In this document: one piece after another, positions 55,118-64,000 of the stretch | Position numbering within the stretch: the stretch's first letter is position 1 | How the letters are laid out: the number at the start of each line of letters is the position of its first letter | NCBI RefSeq assembly: GCF_039904985.1 | Contig: NZ_CP157005.1 | Coordinates: 2,232,001 to 2,296,000, forward strand | Direction of reading: 5' to 3' | DNA from: Methylomonas sp. AM2-LC | GTDB lineage: Bacteria > Pseudomonadota > Gammaproteobacteria > Methylococcales > Methylomonadaceae | DNA length: 64,000 nucleotides | Notes under the pieces: generated by a model | Databases searched by the model: none | What the model was told of the DNA's origin: nothing | The model's input: the letters and a program-made list of their open reading frames with translations, nothing else | Position numbers and translations under genes: made by a program

Positions 55118-55603
55118 TTATTTAACTTGCAAGGTTTGAAGTGTTTTAAGTGTTGCATTTGCCTGTTCTTTTTTATTGATAGACATTACTTCTACATGCT
55201 TGAATAAGGCTTCCATAAGTGGACCAACATCGCTATTAGCCACAGATCCATTTAAATTAGCTTCACAAATTCTAAATAGAGCTTCGCGTTCCAATAATAC
55301 CAGGTCATCACGGCCAGCAAGTGCTAATGCGGTTGCTGCAAAAGACGTGTCTATACCGCCAGTTACACCATTGGAAGTCGCATTTGCTTTAACCGTATTA
55401 GCGAAAGATAACGCAACATCGGGCGCTTGTTCTGCACAGGAACGTATTTTTCCGTCTCTTAAGTCTATAAAAGCACCACGGCGTGAAGAATCATAACTCA
55501 TCCAATAAGTGCCATTATTCCCCAAGCTGTCATAGCTAGCTGGACGTGTAAACGTAGCACAGCCCGACAGAAATACGATAAAAAGCGTAATTATTATTTT
55601 CAT
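55118..55603 (-). CDS. Lipoprotein of unknown function
   Basis: 161 residues. A short signal with lipobox FLSGC and Cys15 sends it to lipid modification. The mature part has two Cys (RSCAEQAPD, RICEAN) and a helical C-terminus (LMEALFKHVEVMSINKKEQA). The CAEQAPDVA start of the domain and the GRDDLVLLEREALFRICEA helix suggest a compact helical fold. GAGGGA ribosome-binding site before the ATG. Single gene. No family recognised. Confidence 0.8.
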   Translation of the reverse strand: MKIIITLFIVFLSGCATFTRPASYDSLGNNGTYWMSYDSSRRGAFIDLRDGKIRSCAEQAPDVALSFANTVKANATSNGVTGGIDTSFAATALALAGRDDLVLLEREALFRICEANLNGSVANSDVGPLMEALFKHVEVMSINKKEQANATLKTLQTLQVK

Positions 55604-56327
55604 TTTAATATCCCTCTAGATGATTTTAAGACATTGAGAAAAAAGTCATGCCATAAATAGTAAAAATTTCTTCAATTCTGGATATTGAATTTCGATTAAA
55701 TCATAGTAAAGCCCTGGAAATGGGTCAATACTACATTAGTACCCGTACGAAAGTACTGGTTTTGTCGTTTAAGTTTGGAGTTTACTATTCAATATTTAAA
55801 TTAATTCCAGATTAACAAGTTTCCTCAGCTAAATATCTTGTCTCGGTATACTATACACAAACACCTACCACTTACCATCACAACTAGCTGCGCCTTTGGC
55901 GACAAAATTGGGCGAAAATAACGTATACGGCCCGTATCTGTTATTGCAGATACAAGGCGTCAGCCAGTATTTACGCTGGATAGCGCCAGGCAGCTTTATC
56001 GGTCCAGGTGGAAGCTGCCGATCAGCTTTTCGCGCCAGCTTAGCCCCGAATTACGTGTAAGAATTTATGGGTTTTCGTCTTGCCCTAGGTCAAAAAGGTA
56101 CGACTGGAGCAGGCTAAGCAGGCTGGAAACGCGATAAGCGGGATAGGGCGCAATACAGCTTTTGCCTATTAGGCTGCTGCTTTGATGAATGCGCCTTATG
56201 ACTTTGAATAAACAAGTTAATCTGTGTACTACCACAAATTTTGCCATGCAACAGGTGCAATACGCTTCGCTATTGACCCCTATGAGGTAATTGCTTTGAT
56301 GATTAAGCCTTATCGCGTTGATTAAGT
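55604..56327. other. Decayed region without intact gene
   Basis: No intact gene in about 720 bases. The right part (56186-56290) contains coding-like debris: CTTTGAATAAACAAGTTAAT and CATGCAACAGGTGCAATACG, duplicated at 57284-57385. Read on the plus strand it encodes TLNKQVN..TT..F.MQQVQ before a stop. Confidence 0.45.
56200..56285 (+). repeat. Duplicated coding-like fragment, copy a
   Basis: GACTTTGAATAAACAAGTTA through AACAGGTGCAATACGCTTCG. Encodes TLNKQVNLCTTTNFAMQQVQ, then a stop soon after. The copy at 57298-57385 keeps the same peptide with substitutions. Confidence 0.55.
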
Positions 56328-56636
56328 TCAGGCAAGCCACGGTTTATTATCCATGCCAGCTAAATCTCTACTGCCATGTATCACGGTCAAAATTGCAATC
56401 CGGTCAGGTTGCTGCCAATACATAATCCGGTAACCATGAAAAATAAGTTCCCGAATATCCTCCCGATCTTCGGCTTCCGGTACTTTACGTCCCATTTCAG
56501 GGTAAGCATACAAGTGTTCGGTCACTTCAAATAATCTTTCCACAAATTGCCGGGCATAATAGGGTGAATCTTTAGCGATATAGGCTTGAATCCCTACTAA
56601 ATCATCCAAGGCAGGTTCAGTCCATTCAATCCGCAT
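56328..56636 (-). CDS. RelE/ParE-type toxin
   Basis: 102 residues from ATG at 56636, the start that gives the typical ParE N-terminus MRIEWTEPALDDLVGIQAYI. The core has AIAKDSPYYARQFVERLFEV-like helix content, then VPEAEDREDIRELIFHGYRI and the strand IAILTVIHGSRDL with conserved Arg/His. ParE toxins inhibit gyrase, while RelE toxins cleave mRNA; the sequence (IREL, GYRIMY) fits ParE best. ATG overlaps the antitoxin gene's 3' end by 11 bases. The antitoxin is upstream on the same strand. Confidence 0.9.
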   Translation of the reverse strand: MRIEWTEPALDDLVGIQAYIAKDSPYYARQFVERLFEVTEHLYAYPEMGRKVPEAEDREDIRELIFHGYRIMYWQQPDRIAILTVIHGSRDLAGMDNKPWLA

Positions 56637-56811
56637 TAGCCATAAGCTGTTTTTTAGCTTCTTCATGGGAAACGGTACGGCCCTCTTGAGCAGCCTGTAA
56701 GCCTTTCTCTAGCTTTTGCTTGACATAAAACTCATACATAATATCATCCCAACTCGCCTGATCGGGAATCTGTTCAATTAGTTGTTTTGCCGATTGTTTT
56801 GCTGTTTGCAT
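56626..56811 (-). CDS. Antitoxin of the ParE-type pair
   Basis: 61 residues. Helical and charged (SAKQLIEQIPDQASWDDIMY, KLEKGLQAAQEGRTVSHEEA). The pattern SWDDIMYEFYVKQKLEKGL followed by EGRTVSHEEAKKQL is typical of small antitoxins paired with ParE or RelE toxins. It neutralises the toxin and probably represses the operon. Upstream base order and the 11-base overlap with the toxin gene are as expected for a type II module. Confidence 0.88.
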   Translation of the reverse strand: MQTAKQSAKQLIEQIPDQASWDDIMYEFYVKQKLEKGLQAAQEGRTVSHEEAKKQLMANAD

Positions 56812-57044
56812 GATGTTTACCCCTAAGATACTTTGTCTACCAATCGCCTAGTTTTGTGTTTTAGCTATCCGGGATCAGTTTCAACATTACCCCTTAAAAA
56901 ATAGTTTAACACAAGTTACGAATCTATTAATGCTAGGGTCGTAGGGCGTGTTAGATACGTGTTGATTCCGTTTTTTATTTCTCGCGCATCATAACCCGCC
57001 ATAGCAACAGCCTTTTGTGCCCACCACGGATTTCGCCAAGGCTA

Positions 57045-57197
57045 CGGCTTTGATGATTGCTCCTGATCTTGTTGAATCTAATGCGCTCTATGAGGCTGTT
57101 GCCTAGGCAATTGAGGCTTACCGCGTTGATACATTATTCCCTTTATTAAAGAAATTCAATAATGAACTTCATTTTGAAGACTGGACAAAAGAATAAC
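57045..57197 (+). pseudogene. Remnant of a gene C-terminus
   Basis: Plus-strand reading ALMIAPDLVESNALYEAVA is interrupted by a TAG and continues in frame as AIEAYRVDTLFPLLKKFNNE to EDWTKE and a stop. The amino-acid pattern is protein-like and no start exists upstream. Related pieces (MIKPYRVD) are found at 56299-56325. The source gene is unknown. Confidence 0.4.
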
Positions 57198-57297
57198 AAA
57201 ATCAAATAAAGATGTTGCTTGTTAATAAAATGCGGTTTGCTTTCGCTCACCACATCCTAAAGCTGAGCTTTGCTGCATGCACCATACGACTTTGAAT

Positions 57298-57385
57298 AAA
57301 CAAGTTAATCCGTGTATTACCACAAGTTTTACCATGCAACAGGTGCAATACGCTTCGCTATTGGCACCCTATGAAGCAACTGCAT
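57298..57385 (+). repeat. Duplicated coding-like fragment, copy b
   Basis: GACTTTGAATAAACAAGTTA through AGGTGCAATACGCTTCGCTA. Encodes TLNKQVNPCITTSFTMQQVQ and continues as YASLLAPYEATAF. It is the second copy of the fragment at 56200-56285, about 1.1 kb away in direct orientation. The frame runs on to 57531, but that part is out of character. Confidence 0.55.
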
Positions 57386-57893
57386 TCAAGAGAGTCGCTA
57401 TTTTTGCGAAAGCTTGTTTAGGGGCATCCCAGCCCCAACAAGCGGCAAAAACTACGCGACCATTTAATGCCTCCGGCGGCCCCGATTCGCCCTCGTCGCC
57501 TGCTCTTGCGCCTAAACGGCTTAAGAGCTAGGCTCCAAATGGCTTGACGGCGTTTCGCGATGCCTTGCAGGTTTTCTTCGCTTCGCTGCGATAACCCGCC
57601 CGGCGCTACGCCTATCGGGGACTAAAAATCTTCACTTCGCTTGCGCTCCGTTTCCACGATTTTCAGCGGATGATTGTGTCTTAAGGCCTTTACCGCGTTA
57701 TTAATTGAATAAATGTAGCCTGGATGAAATGCAATGGAATCCGGGATCTCGAAGCCAAAACACTGCAAAAACTATCAAACACCCATAATGATACAAAAGC
57801 TGTCAATGTGATAAGCTAGAAAATTTCGTATTACTCAATCCTTATCGCATTGCATTGATGATTACGTTATGGCCTTAATTACTCCGTTTCGGA

Positions 57894-58952
57894 TTATTTT
57901 TGAATAGTTTTGCGGCTATTAAAGCCTAAAAAACCTAAAGGAGCGGAAGCGAATAACCATAAGGATGAGGGGAGAGGTACAGCAGTAGGTGAGGCAATGA
58001 AACTTTGGGTAATGCCCAACGAATCAGTAAATTGTCCAACAATTTGTCTGCTATCGTTTATGCTGGTAATTTTGGTCGTGCCTGCCACAGCTAGTGGGTC
58101 GTCAATTGTGGTGTATGTACTGCCGTTATAAATAAAGCCATGTGCACCAGTAGCGTCATTGTAATACCCCGATATTTCTCCATTATTATTTATACCGGTA
58201 ATCCAAGTGCCGGAAGTTGCGTTGGGATCGTTTATTGTTGTATAAGATGGCAACTGCATAAATAGTGGCAACCCCATAAAACCTAAATTGATAGTCACAA
58301 GGTTGTATTCAAAACCATGTATACCTGTCGCGTTGCCAAAATACCCCACGACTTCTCCATTGTTGTTAATGTCAGTGGCGATGGTTTCCGATGAGTTGGG
58401 TACATCAATGGTGGTATAAGTTTTTCCATCATATATATAGCCATTATTTCCTACATTAGCTTGGCCAGGATTATATATGTCATTTGGATGGTTAACGACA
58501 AAATATCCCGCAACCACACCGTTATCGTTGATGCCTAGGGAATAGGTTGGTCCCATGTACGCATTTGGTTCTTTGAAAGAGGTGATAGAACTACCGTTGG
58601 AAATAAAACCGGAGATATTAGTGCCAGCTACACAATAACCGTAGCAAAACAGATTGCTCCCAGTTAACTGTCCGTTATTGTTGATTCCTAAATTATTACC
58701 ACCCTGCGCACTGCTAAAATTACTACCGTTATAAATAAAACCTTGACCATATAAATTTCCAGCTAGTATACCCACGACGACCCCGCTGTTATTAATATGG
58801 TCAGCATATACTGGATAGTTTGAACCAGGCACAGTATTTGTATCTGTCAAAGTTGTAAAGGAGTAGCTATCAGCATAATTTGGCATCGAAAAAAAAATTG
58901 AGCCACCAAACATGATAATTGTACCGAGATGTTTTTTAATTCTTAATTCCAT
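57894..58952 (-). CDS. PEP-CTERM-type exported protein with HAF repeats
   Basis: 352 residues from ATG at 58952, which starts a good signal peptide (MELRIKKHLGTIIMFGGSIF to about NYADS); the frame extends 20 codons upstream without support. The mature part has about six repeats of 40-50 residues of the HAF type: DINNNGEVVGYFGNATGIHG, GINNNGEISGYYNDATGAHG and SINDSRQIVGQFTDSLG, each followed by FxYNGSTYTTIDDP. They probably form a beta-propeller. C-terminal VPLPSSLWLFASAPLGFLGF then NSRK is a VPLP sorting signal. Function unknown. Confidence 0.88.
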   Translation of the reverse strand: MELRIKKHLGTIIMFGGSIFFSMPNYADSYSFTTLTDTNTVPGSNYPVYADHINNSGVVVGILAGNLYGQGFIYNGSNFSSAQGGNNLGINNNGQLTGSNLFCYGYCVAGTNISGFISNGSSITSFKEPNAYMGPTYSLGINDNGVVAGYFVVNHPNDIYNPGQANVGNNGYIYDGKTYTTIDVPNSSETIATDINNNGEVVGYFGNATGIHGFEYNLVTINLGFMGLPLFMQLPSYTTINDPNATSGTWITGINNNGEISGYYNDATGAHGFIYNGSTYTTIDDPLAVAGTTKITSINDSRQIVGQFTDSLGITQSFIASPTAVPLPSSLWLFASAPLGFLGFNSRKTIQK

Positions 58953-59012
58953 AAAAGAAACCCATTTACGATTTATAGAAAATTTAGTTTGAGTCACTGG
59001 AAAGTAGTTCAT

Positions 59013-59347
59013 TATTTTAAATGAGCTTTAATCAGGCTATCCGTGAGATACAACCCCGGCGATTTTCAGTTACTCCCTTTCGACAGTATTAACTTTTTTT
59101 CTCAGTGGATATTAAATCATGCCAAAATTACAATTCAAAACAATTTAATGTTAAATTTTTATTACAAAAATATGGAACGCGCTTAGGGCTAGCTAGAATT
59201 AGAGTGCGTAGGTACGATTAATGTTAGCGTAATCGTAAGATTCTGAAGGCAACATTCTTATTACGCTGGCTGCAAGTCGTTACCGACTCAAGCCAAAACG
59301 TTCTAAATACATCACCAAATCAATAACCCCCCAAAACCATCACTCAA
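59013..59347. other. Intergenic region with a family F repeat copy
   Basis: No gene. A family F copy (GTACGATTAATGTTAGCGTA) lies near 59207-59240. The remainder is A+T-rich. Confidence 0.45.
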
Positions 59348-59803
59348 TCACTCAATAACACAAATAACCCCAAACCCCCAATGCCAGCGGCCACCTTGCT
59401 CTAAACAACTATCAATCTGTTTTTGATCACGCCAATACACACCTGCATTCGCTAAAACTATCAACCCCAAAACCAAACTAATCTTTTTAGAAAACGATAT
59501 ACCCGGACTCACTTTAAACAATAAAGCCATCCCCAACGACACACAAAACCAAAATATAAACAAAATAACAATTTGTATCGGCGCATAATTAGGCAGCAAA
59601 CTGCCGAACACAAACACGGTAAGTTGATTCAAGGTCTGAGTATCAAAATTAAACAGCTCCATCGGTAATATGGCAAATTCGATACCCGGTTTGGCAAGGG
59701 CAGGTGGTGCTTGTGTGGCGATTAACAGCAATAACAAAGGCACCGCCAAACTGATACCCATATACATAGCAAAGTTTTTACCGCGCGCAATCCATAAACT
59801 CAC
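59348..59803 (-). CDS. Small membrane protein of unknown function
   Basis: 151 residues with four hydrophobic segments: about 11-29 (AMYMGISLAVPLLLLLIA), 60-75, 80-96 (VILFIFWFCVSLGMALLF) and 107-122 (ISLVLGLIVLANAGVYW). The C-terminus carries a Cys pair in CLEQGGRWHWGFGVIC. This ending is common in small hypothetical proteins of gammaproteobacteria. It stands alone before the gat operon. Function unknown. Confidence 0.72.
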   Translation of the reverse strand: MSLWIARGKNFAMYMGISLAVPLLLLLIATQAPPALAKPGIEFAILPMELFNFDTQTLNQLTVFVFGSLLPNYAPIQIVILFIFWFCVSLGMALLFKVSPGISFSKKISLVLGLIVLANAGVYWRDQKQIDSCLEQGGRWHWGFGVICVIE

Positions 59804-59852
59804 AGATATGTCTCACTATTGATGATTGGTAGCTTATATTAAAACAGCGTAG

Positions 59853-59883
59853 CCTGTATGGAGTGTAACGCAATACGGGTGTC
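59853..59883 (+). repeat. Short dispersed repeat, family D
   Basis: GCCTGTATGGAGTGTAACGC then AATACGGGTGTCGG; matches 52894-52922. Confidence 0.5.
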
Positions 59884-59925
59884 GGTCTTAAGCTACCTGA
59901 CACCCTGCAAATTATGAGTCAGGCC

Positions 59926-59970
59926 TATAGGTGCTGAACAGAGTGAAGCGCATCTGTCGCGAAAGATGCG
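59926..59970 (+). repeat. Dispersed palindromic repeat, family B
   Basis: AGGTGCTGAACAGAGTGAAG then CGCATCTGTCGCGAAAGATG. Located between the membrane protein gene and the 3' end of gatB. Confidence 0.62.
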
Positions 59971-60034
59971 CTCTTACGTCGGCATCATCCTATAAAAACC
60001 AGCTTAAACAAACACAATTAACTGACTAAAGCCT

Positions 60035-61474
60035 CTAACCACTCAACTTCTCAATTAACAATTTGTTCACTTCCTCAGGATTGGCCTTACCCTGGCTTTC
60101 TTTCATCACCTGCCCAACAAAAAAGCCAAACACCTTATCCTTACCACTACGATACTGCTCAACCTGCGCAGGGTTTTTAGCGATAATGGCATCAATAATG
60201 GCCGCAATCGCGCCCATATCGGTAATTTGTACCAAGCCTTCCTGTTCGATAATCTCATCGGCACTCGCCGTACCGTTCCATAACTTATCAAACACTTGTT
60301 TGGCGATTTTACCGCTGATGGTTTTATCGGCAATGCGTTGCAACAAGCCAGCCAAACGTTCGGTACTGACTGGACAGTCGCTAATTTCCAGTCCTGCCTT
60401 GTTTAAAGCGCCCAACACATCGCCCGTTAGCCAGTTACTGCATAATTTAGCTTCACAGCCAGAGATTTTTACCAGTGCTTCATAATAATCCGCCAATTCG
60501 CGCGAAGAGGTCAGGGTGCTAGCCGTTTCATCATCCTGCGCATATTGCGCCACAAAACGCTGTTTCTTAGCTTCGGGCAGTTCTGGCAGCGTGGCTTTAA
60601 TAGCCGCTTTCAGGCTGTCTTCAATCACCACTGGCAATAAATCAGGATCGGGGAAGTAACGATAATCGTTGGCTTCTTCCTTGCTGCGCATAGAGCGGGT
60701 TTCGTCTTTGTTGGCATCGTACAAACGCGTTTCCTGCACGATACGCCCACCGCTTTCCAGAATGTCGATATGGCGCTCAATCTCATGATTGATGGCTTTT
60801 TCCACAAACTTAAACGAGTTAATGTTTTTGATTTCGGCACGTGTACCAAATTCCACCTGGCCTTTAGGCCGTACCGAGACATTGGCATCGCAGCGGAACG
60901 AGCCTTCCTGCATATTACCATCGCAAATTTCCAGATAACGTACCAGTTCGTGCAACTTGCGCATATAGGCCACGGCTTCTTTGGCCGAGCGCATATCCGG
61001 TTCCGAAACAATTTCCAACAACGGCGTACCGGCCCGATTCAGGTCGATACCCGTTAAGCCTTGATAATCTTCATGCAGCGATTTCCCCGCATCTTCTTCC
61101 AAATGCGCACGGGTAATGCCCACGCGTTTTTTAACCCCATCCACCTCAATATCCAGATAACCTTTACCCACTATCGGTAATTCAAACTGACTGATTTGAT
61201 AACCTTTGGGTAAATCCGGATAAAAGTAGTTTTTACGCGCAAAGATGGATTGCGGCGCAATTTCAGCATCAATCGCCAAGCCAAAAGTCACTGCCATGCG
61301 CACCGCTTCCTCATTCAACACCGGCAATACGCCGGGCAGACCTAAATCCACCGCACAGGCCTGACTATTCGGCTCTGCGCCATAGGCAGTCGCAGCCGCA
61401 GAAAATATTTTGGAGCGTGTGGCCAGTTGCGTATGTATTTCCAAGCCGATAACGGCTTCCCATTGACTGTTCAT
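60035..61474 (-). CDS. gatB: Aspartyl/glutamyl-tRNA amidotransferase subunit B
   Basis: 479 residues, full length. Forms the GatCAB complex, which amidates Glu-tRNA(Gln) and/or Asp-tRNA(Asn); GatB binds and activates the mischarged tRNA. N-terminal signature [13 protein letters not shown], then [24 protein letters not shown] core ([20 protein letters not shown]), and GEVHTR-type region [20 protein letters not shown]. The C-terminal helical and YqeY-like tail ends with [20 protein letters not shown]. It begins 11 bases after gatA in the order gatC-gatA-gatB. Confidence 0.99.
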   Translation of the reverse strand: MNSQWEAVIGLEIHTQLATRSKIFSAAATAYGAEPNSQACAVDLGLPGVLPVLNEEAVRMAVTFGLAIDAEIAPQSIFARKNYFYPDLPKGYQISQFELPIVGKGYLDIEVDGVKKRVGITRAHLEEDAGKSLHEDYQGLTGIDLNRAGTPLLEIVSEPDMRSAKEAVAYMRKLHELVRYLEICDGNMQEGSFRCDANVSVRPKGQVEFGTRAEIKNINSFKFVEKAINHEIERHIDILESGGRIVQETRLYDANKDETRSMRSKEEANDYRYFPDPDLLPVVIEDSLKAAIKATLPELPEAKKQRFVAQYAQDDETASTLTSSRELADYYEALVKISGCEAKLCSNWLTGDVLGALNKAGLEISDCPVSTERLAGLLQRIADKTISGKIAKQVFDKLWNGTASADEIIEQEGLVQITDMGAIAAIIDAIIAKNPAQVEQYRSGKDKVFGFFVGQVMKESQGKANPEEVNKLLIEKLSG

Positions 61475-61485
61475 AAGCGTATTCC

Positions 61486-62937
61486 TCAGGCAAAGCCAGG
61501 CGCAATTTGTTGATGATGAGCGGTAACTTGCTGATAGCGGTGGGCTATGTTCAGCAAACGTGCTTCGCTAAAATAATTGCCGATCACATGCAAACCCACT
61601 GGTTTGTTGTCTACAAACCCAGCCGGAATAGACATGGCCGGTAAACCCGCCAGATTAATGGCAATGGTGTAAATGTCGGATAAATACATCTGAATCGGAT
61701 CGCCAGTTTTTTCACCGATGCGGAAAGCCGGGCTAGGCGTCACCGGCCCCATGATGACATCCACGCTGCTTAACGCGCGTTTAAAATCATCACTGATTAA
61801 ACGCCGCACCTGTTGCGCTTTCAGATAATATGCATCGTAATACCCAGCAGACAGGGCATAAGTACCCATCAAAATACGGCGTTTCACTTCTGCGCCAAAC
61901 GCTTCACCCCGCGAACGCGTGTATAAATCACTTAAATCTTCCGGATTTTGACAGCGGTAACCAAAGCGCACCCCATCAAAACGGGATAAATTAGAAGAGC
62001 ATTCAGCCGAAGCAATCACATAATATGCGGGGATAGCCAGTTTTAAATTAGGCATGGACACTTCCACCACTTCCGCACCCAGTTTTTGATATTCGGCAAT
62101 AGCGGCCTGTATCGCAGCGGCCATGGCGCTGTCCAAATCGGCACTGAAAAACTCTTTAGGTAAACCGATTTTCAATCCCTGCAAACTGTCGTTTAGCGTG
62201 GCGCTATAGTCAGGCACAGCGGTATCCACACTGGTAGAGTCTTTCTCATCAAAACCCGCCATGGTTTGCAGCAAAATTGCCGCATCTTCGGCGCTGCGTG
62301 TCATCGGTCCACCTTGATCAAGACTGGACGCATAGGCGATCATGCCATAGCGCGACACCCGACCATAGGTAGGTTTTAAGCCAGTAATGCCACATAAGGC
62401 CGCTGGCTGACGAATAGAACCACCGGTATCAGTACCGGTACTGGCCGCCACCAATCCAGCCGCCACCGCCGCCGCAGAGCCACCCGAAGAGCCGCCCGGT
62501 ACACAGTTTTCATCCCAAGGATTACGCACCGCACCATAATGGCTGGTTTCGTTAGAGGAACCCATGGCAAACTCATCCATATTCAGTTTGCCCAGCATCA
62601 CCGCACCAGCCTGATTAAAGTGATGAATCACCGTGGCATCGTAAGGAGCAATAAAATTGTCCAGCATTTTGGAGCCGCAACTGGTTTTAATGCCTTGTGT
62701 ACAAAAGATGTCTTTTTGACCCAGTGGAATACCCGTCAGTGGCCCGGCAGTGCCAGCCGCCAATGCCACATCGGCCTGTGCCGCCTGTTGCAACGCGCTT
62801 TCCGCGCTAACGGTAATAAAAGCGTTCAGGTGTTGATACTGCTGAATACGCGCCAAAAAGGCCTGCGTCAGTTCCACACTGGAAAATTGTTTACTGCGCA
62901 GACCCGCTGCCAGTTCGGTAAGGCTTTTGCTATGCAT
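61486..62937 (-). CDS. gatA: Aspartyl/glutamyl-tRNA amidotransferase subunit A
   Basis: 483 residues, full length. Glutaminase subunit of GatCAB, of the amidase-signature family; it releases ammonia from Gln for the amidation by GatB. The Ser-cisSer-Lys triad is in place: Lys75 (PLGQKDIF), Ser150 ([12 protein letters not shown]) and Ser174 ([12 protein letters not shown]). The spacings equal those of characterised GatA proteins. The start ATG lies 8 bases after the gatC stop. Second gene of the operon. Confidence 0.99.
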   Translation of the reverse strand: MHSKSLTELAAGLRSKQFSSVELTQAFLARIQQYQHLNAFITVSAESALQQAAQADVALAAGTAGPLTGIPLGQKDIFCTQGIKTSCGSKMLDNFIAPYDATVIHHFNQAGAVMLGKLNMDEFAMGSSNETSHYGAVRNPWDENCVPGGSSGGSAAAVAAGLVAASTGTDTGGSIRQPAALCGITGLKPTYGRVSRYGMIAYASSLDQGGPMTRSAEDAAILLQTMAGFDEKDSTSVDTAVPDYSATLNDSLQGLKIGLPKEFFSADLDSAMAAAIQAAIAEYQKLGAEVVEVSMPNLKLAIPAYYVIASAECSSNLSRFDGVRFGYRCQNPEDLSDLYTRSRGEAFGAEVKRRILMGTYALSAGYYDAYYLKAQQVRRLISDDFKRALSSVDVIMGPVTPSPAFRIGEKTGDPIQMYLSDIYTIAINLAGLPAMSIPAGFVDNKPVGLHVIGNYFSEARLLNIAHRYQQVTAHHQQIAPGFA

Positions 62938-62945
62938 AATCGTCC

Positions 62946-63233
62946 TTAATCAATCACTTTAGGTACCAGATACAATCCGGCTTCGGTTTGTGGTGCAATG
63001 CTTTGAAAACGTTGACGCTGATCGGTTTCGGTAACCACATCCGCACGCAGGCGTTGAGTTTGGTCCAGTGGATGCGCCATCGGCTTTACCCCTTGTGTGT
63101 CCAGACTTCCCATTTGCGTCATTAAATCCAGCATACCGGATAAATCTTTAGCATAATGCTCAATATCCTGTTCGGCAATTCCCAGCCGAGCCAGGTGAGC
63201 GATTTTTTTAACGTCATCTGTAGTCAACGACAT
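62946..63233 (-). CDS. gatC: Aspartyl/glutamyl-tRNA amidotransferase subunit C
   Basis: 95 residues, the normal size. Small stabilising subunit that wraps between GatA and GatB. Signatures are [14 protein letters not shown] near the start, [20 protein letters not shown] in the middle and [16 protein letters not shown] at the end. First gene of the gatCAB operon, divergent from mreB with 239 bases between. Confidence 0.98.
   Translation of the reverse strand: MSLTTDDVKKIAHLARLGIAEQDIEHYAKDLSGMLDLMTQMGSLDTQGVKPMAHPLDQTQRLRADVVTETDQRQRFQSIAPQTEAGLYLVPKVID

Positions 63234-64000
<767 letters not shown>

Larger units (their letters stand above)
56812..57893. other. About 1 kb without an intact gene; gene debris
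   Basis: No frame with a start, ribosome-binding site and plausible protein. Several short coding-like remnants occur: near 57045-57195 the plus strand reads ALMIAPDLVESNALYEAV, stop, then AIEAYRVDTLFPLLKKF, which looks like a broken C-terminus. A decayed inverted REP lies at 57229-57253 and the duplicated fragment at 57298-57385. The stretch 57480-57620 is G+C-rich and unlike its neighbours. Confidence 0.45.

Noticed and set aside
57386..57531. Extension of the copy b fragment to an 84-residue protein
   Set aside because: Only the first 35 residues match the duplicate; the rest changes to a low-complexity Pro/Ser-rich, G+C-rich stretch.

Overview
The window looks like chromosomal DNA of a Gram-negative gammaproteobacterium. 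It carries outer-membrane secretion and efflux genes, a TonB-dependent receptor, OmpR-type regulation, and gatCAB beside a divergent mreB. Abundant c-di-GMP signalling, a bacteriohemerythrin, four PEP-CTERM-type surface proteins and many palindromic intergenic repeats remind me of methylotrophic Methylococcales. That assignment is inference: there is no rRNA or methane-oxidation gene here.

Layout. 0.7-2.8 kb: a membrane PAS-PAS-GGDEF cyclase and a bacteriohemerythrin. 3.4-7.2 kb: a Gly/Ala-rich PEP-CTERM protein, a gene under an apparent Fur-controlled promoter, and a type IV pilin-like protein. 7.5-12.5 kb: ilvD, a small Cys-rich secreted protein and a Ser/Thr kinase with a C-terminal Cache-like sensor. 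12.7-18.6 kb: a G+C-richer tpsA-tpsB-tonB operon for two-partner secretion. 19.5-21.1 kb: a C70-like cysteine protease and two A+T-rich unknown ORFs. 21.4-30.4 kb: an RND efflux operon and, divergent from it, a BaeSR-like two-component system; between them lies a 198-bp MITE with a clear target duplication. 30.7-34.1 kb: an NAD-binding protein, a DUF2934-type protein and a chemoreceptor. 34.4-38.3 kb: three paralogous secreted proteins around an unrelated secreted protein. 38.5-45.1 kb: four co-oriented signalling genes (two histidine kinases, HD-GYP, HDOD). 45.3-46.8 kb: an IS1111-type (IS110 family) element inserted in a REP palindrome. 47.2-48.5 kb: a MORN protein and an aspartyl protease, flanked by direct copies of a REP cluster. 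49.6-51.7 kb: a cobalamin riboswitch and btuB. 52.3-59.8 kb: PEP-CTERM proteins, a ParE-type toxin-antitoxin pair and decayed DNA. 60.0-64.0 kb: gatB, gatA and gatC, and the start of mreB.

The most striking signals are in the non-coding DNA. A GTAG-headed palindrome family (REP type) occurs in nearly every long gap. It was the insertion site of the IS1111 element, which has a long 3' non-coding region where a bridge RNA would be expected. The same palindrome sits as an inverted pair inside the MITE, and it forms larger duplicated clusters around a two-gene cassette. I found no tRNA, rRNA, CRISPR array or complete defence locus.
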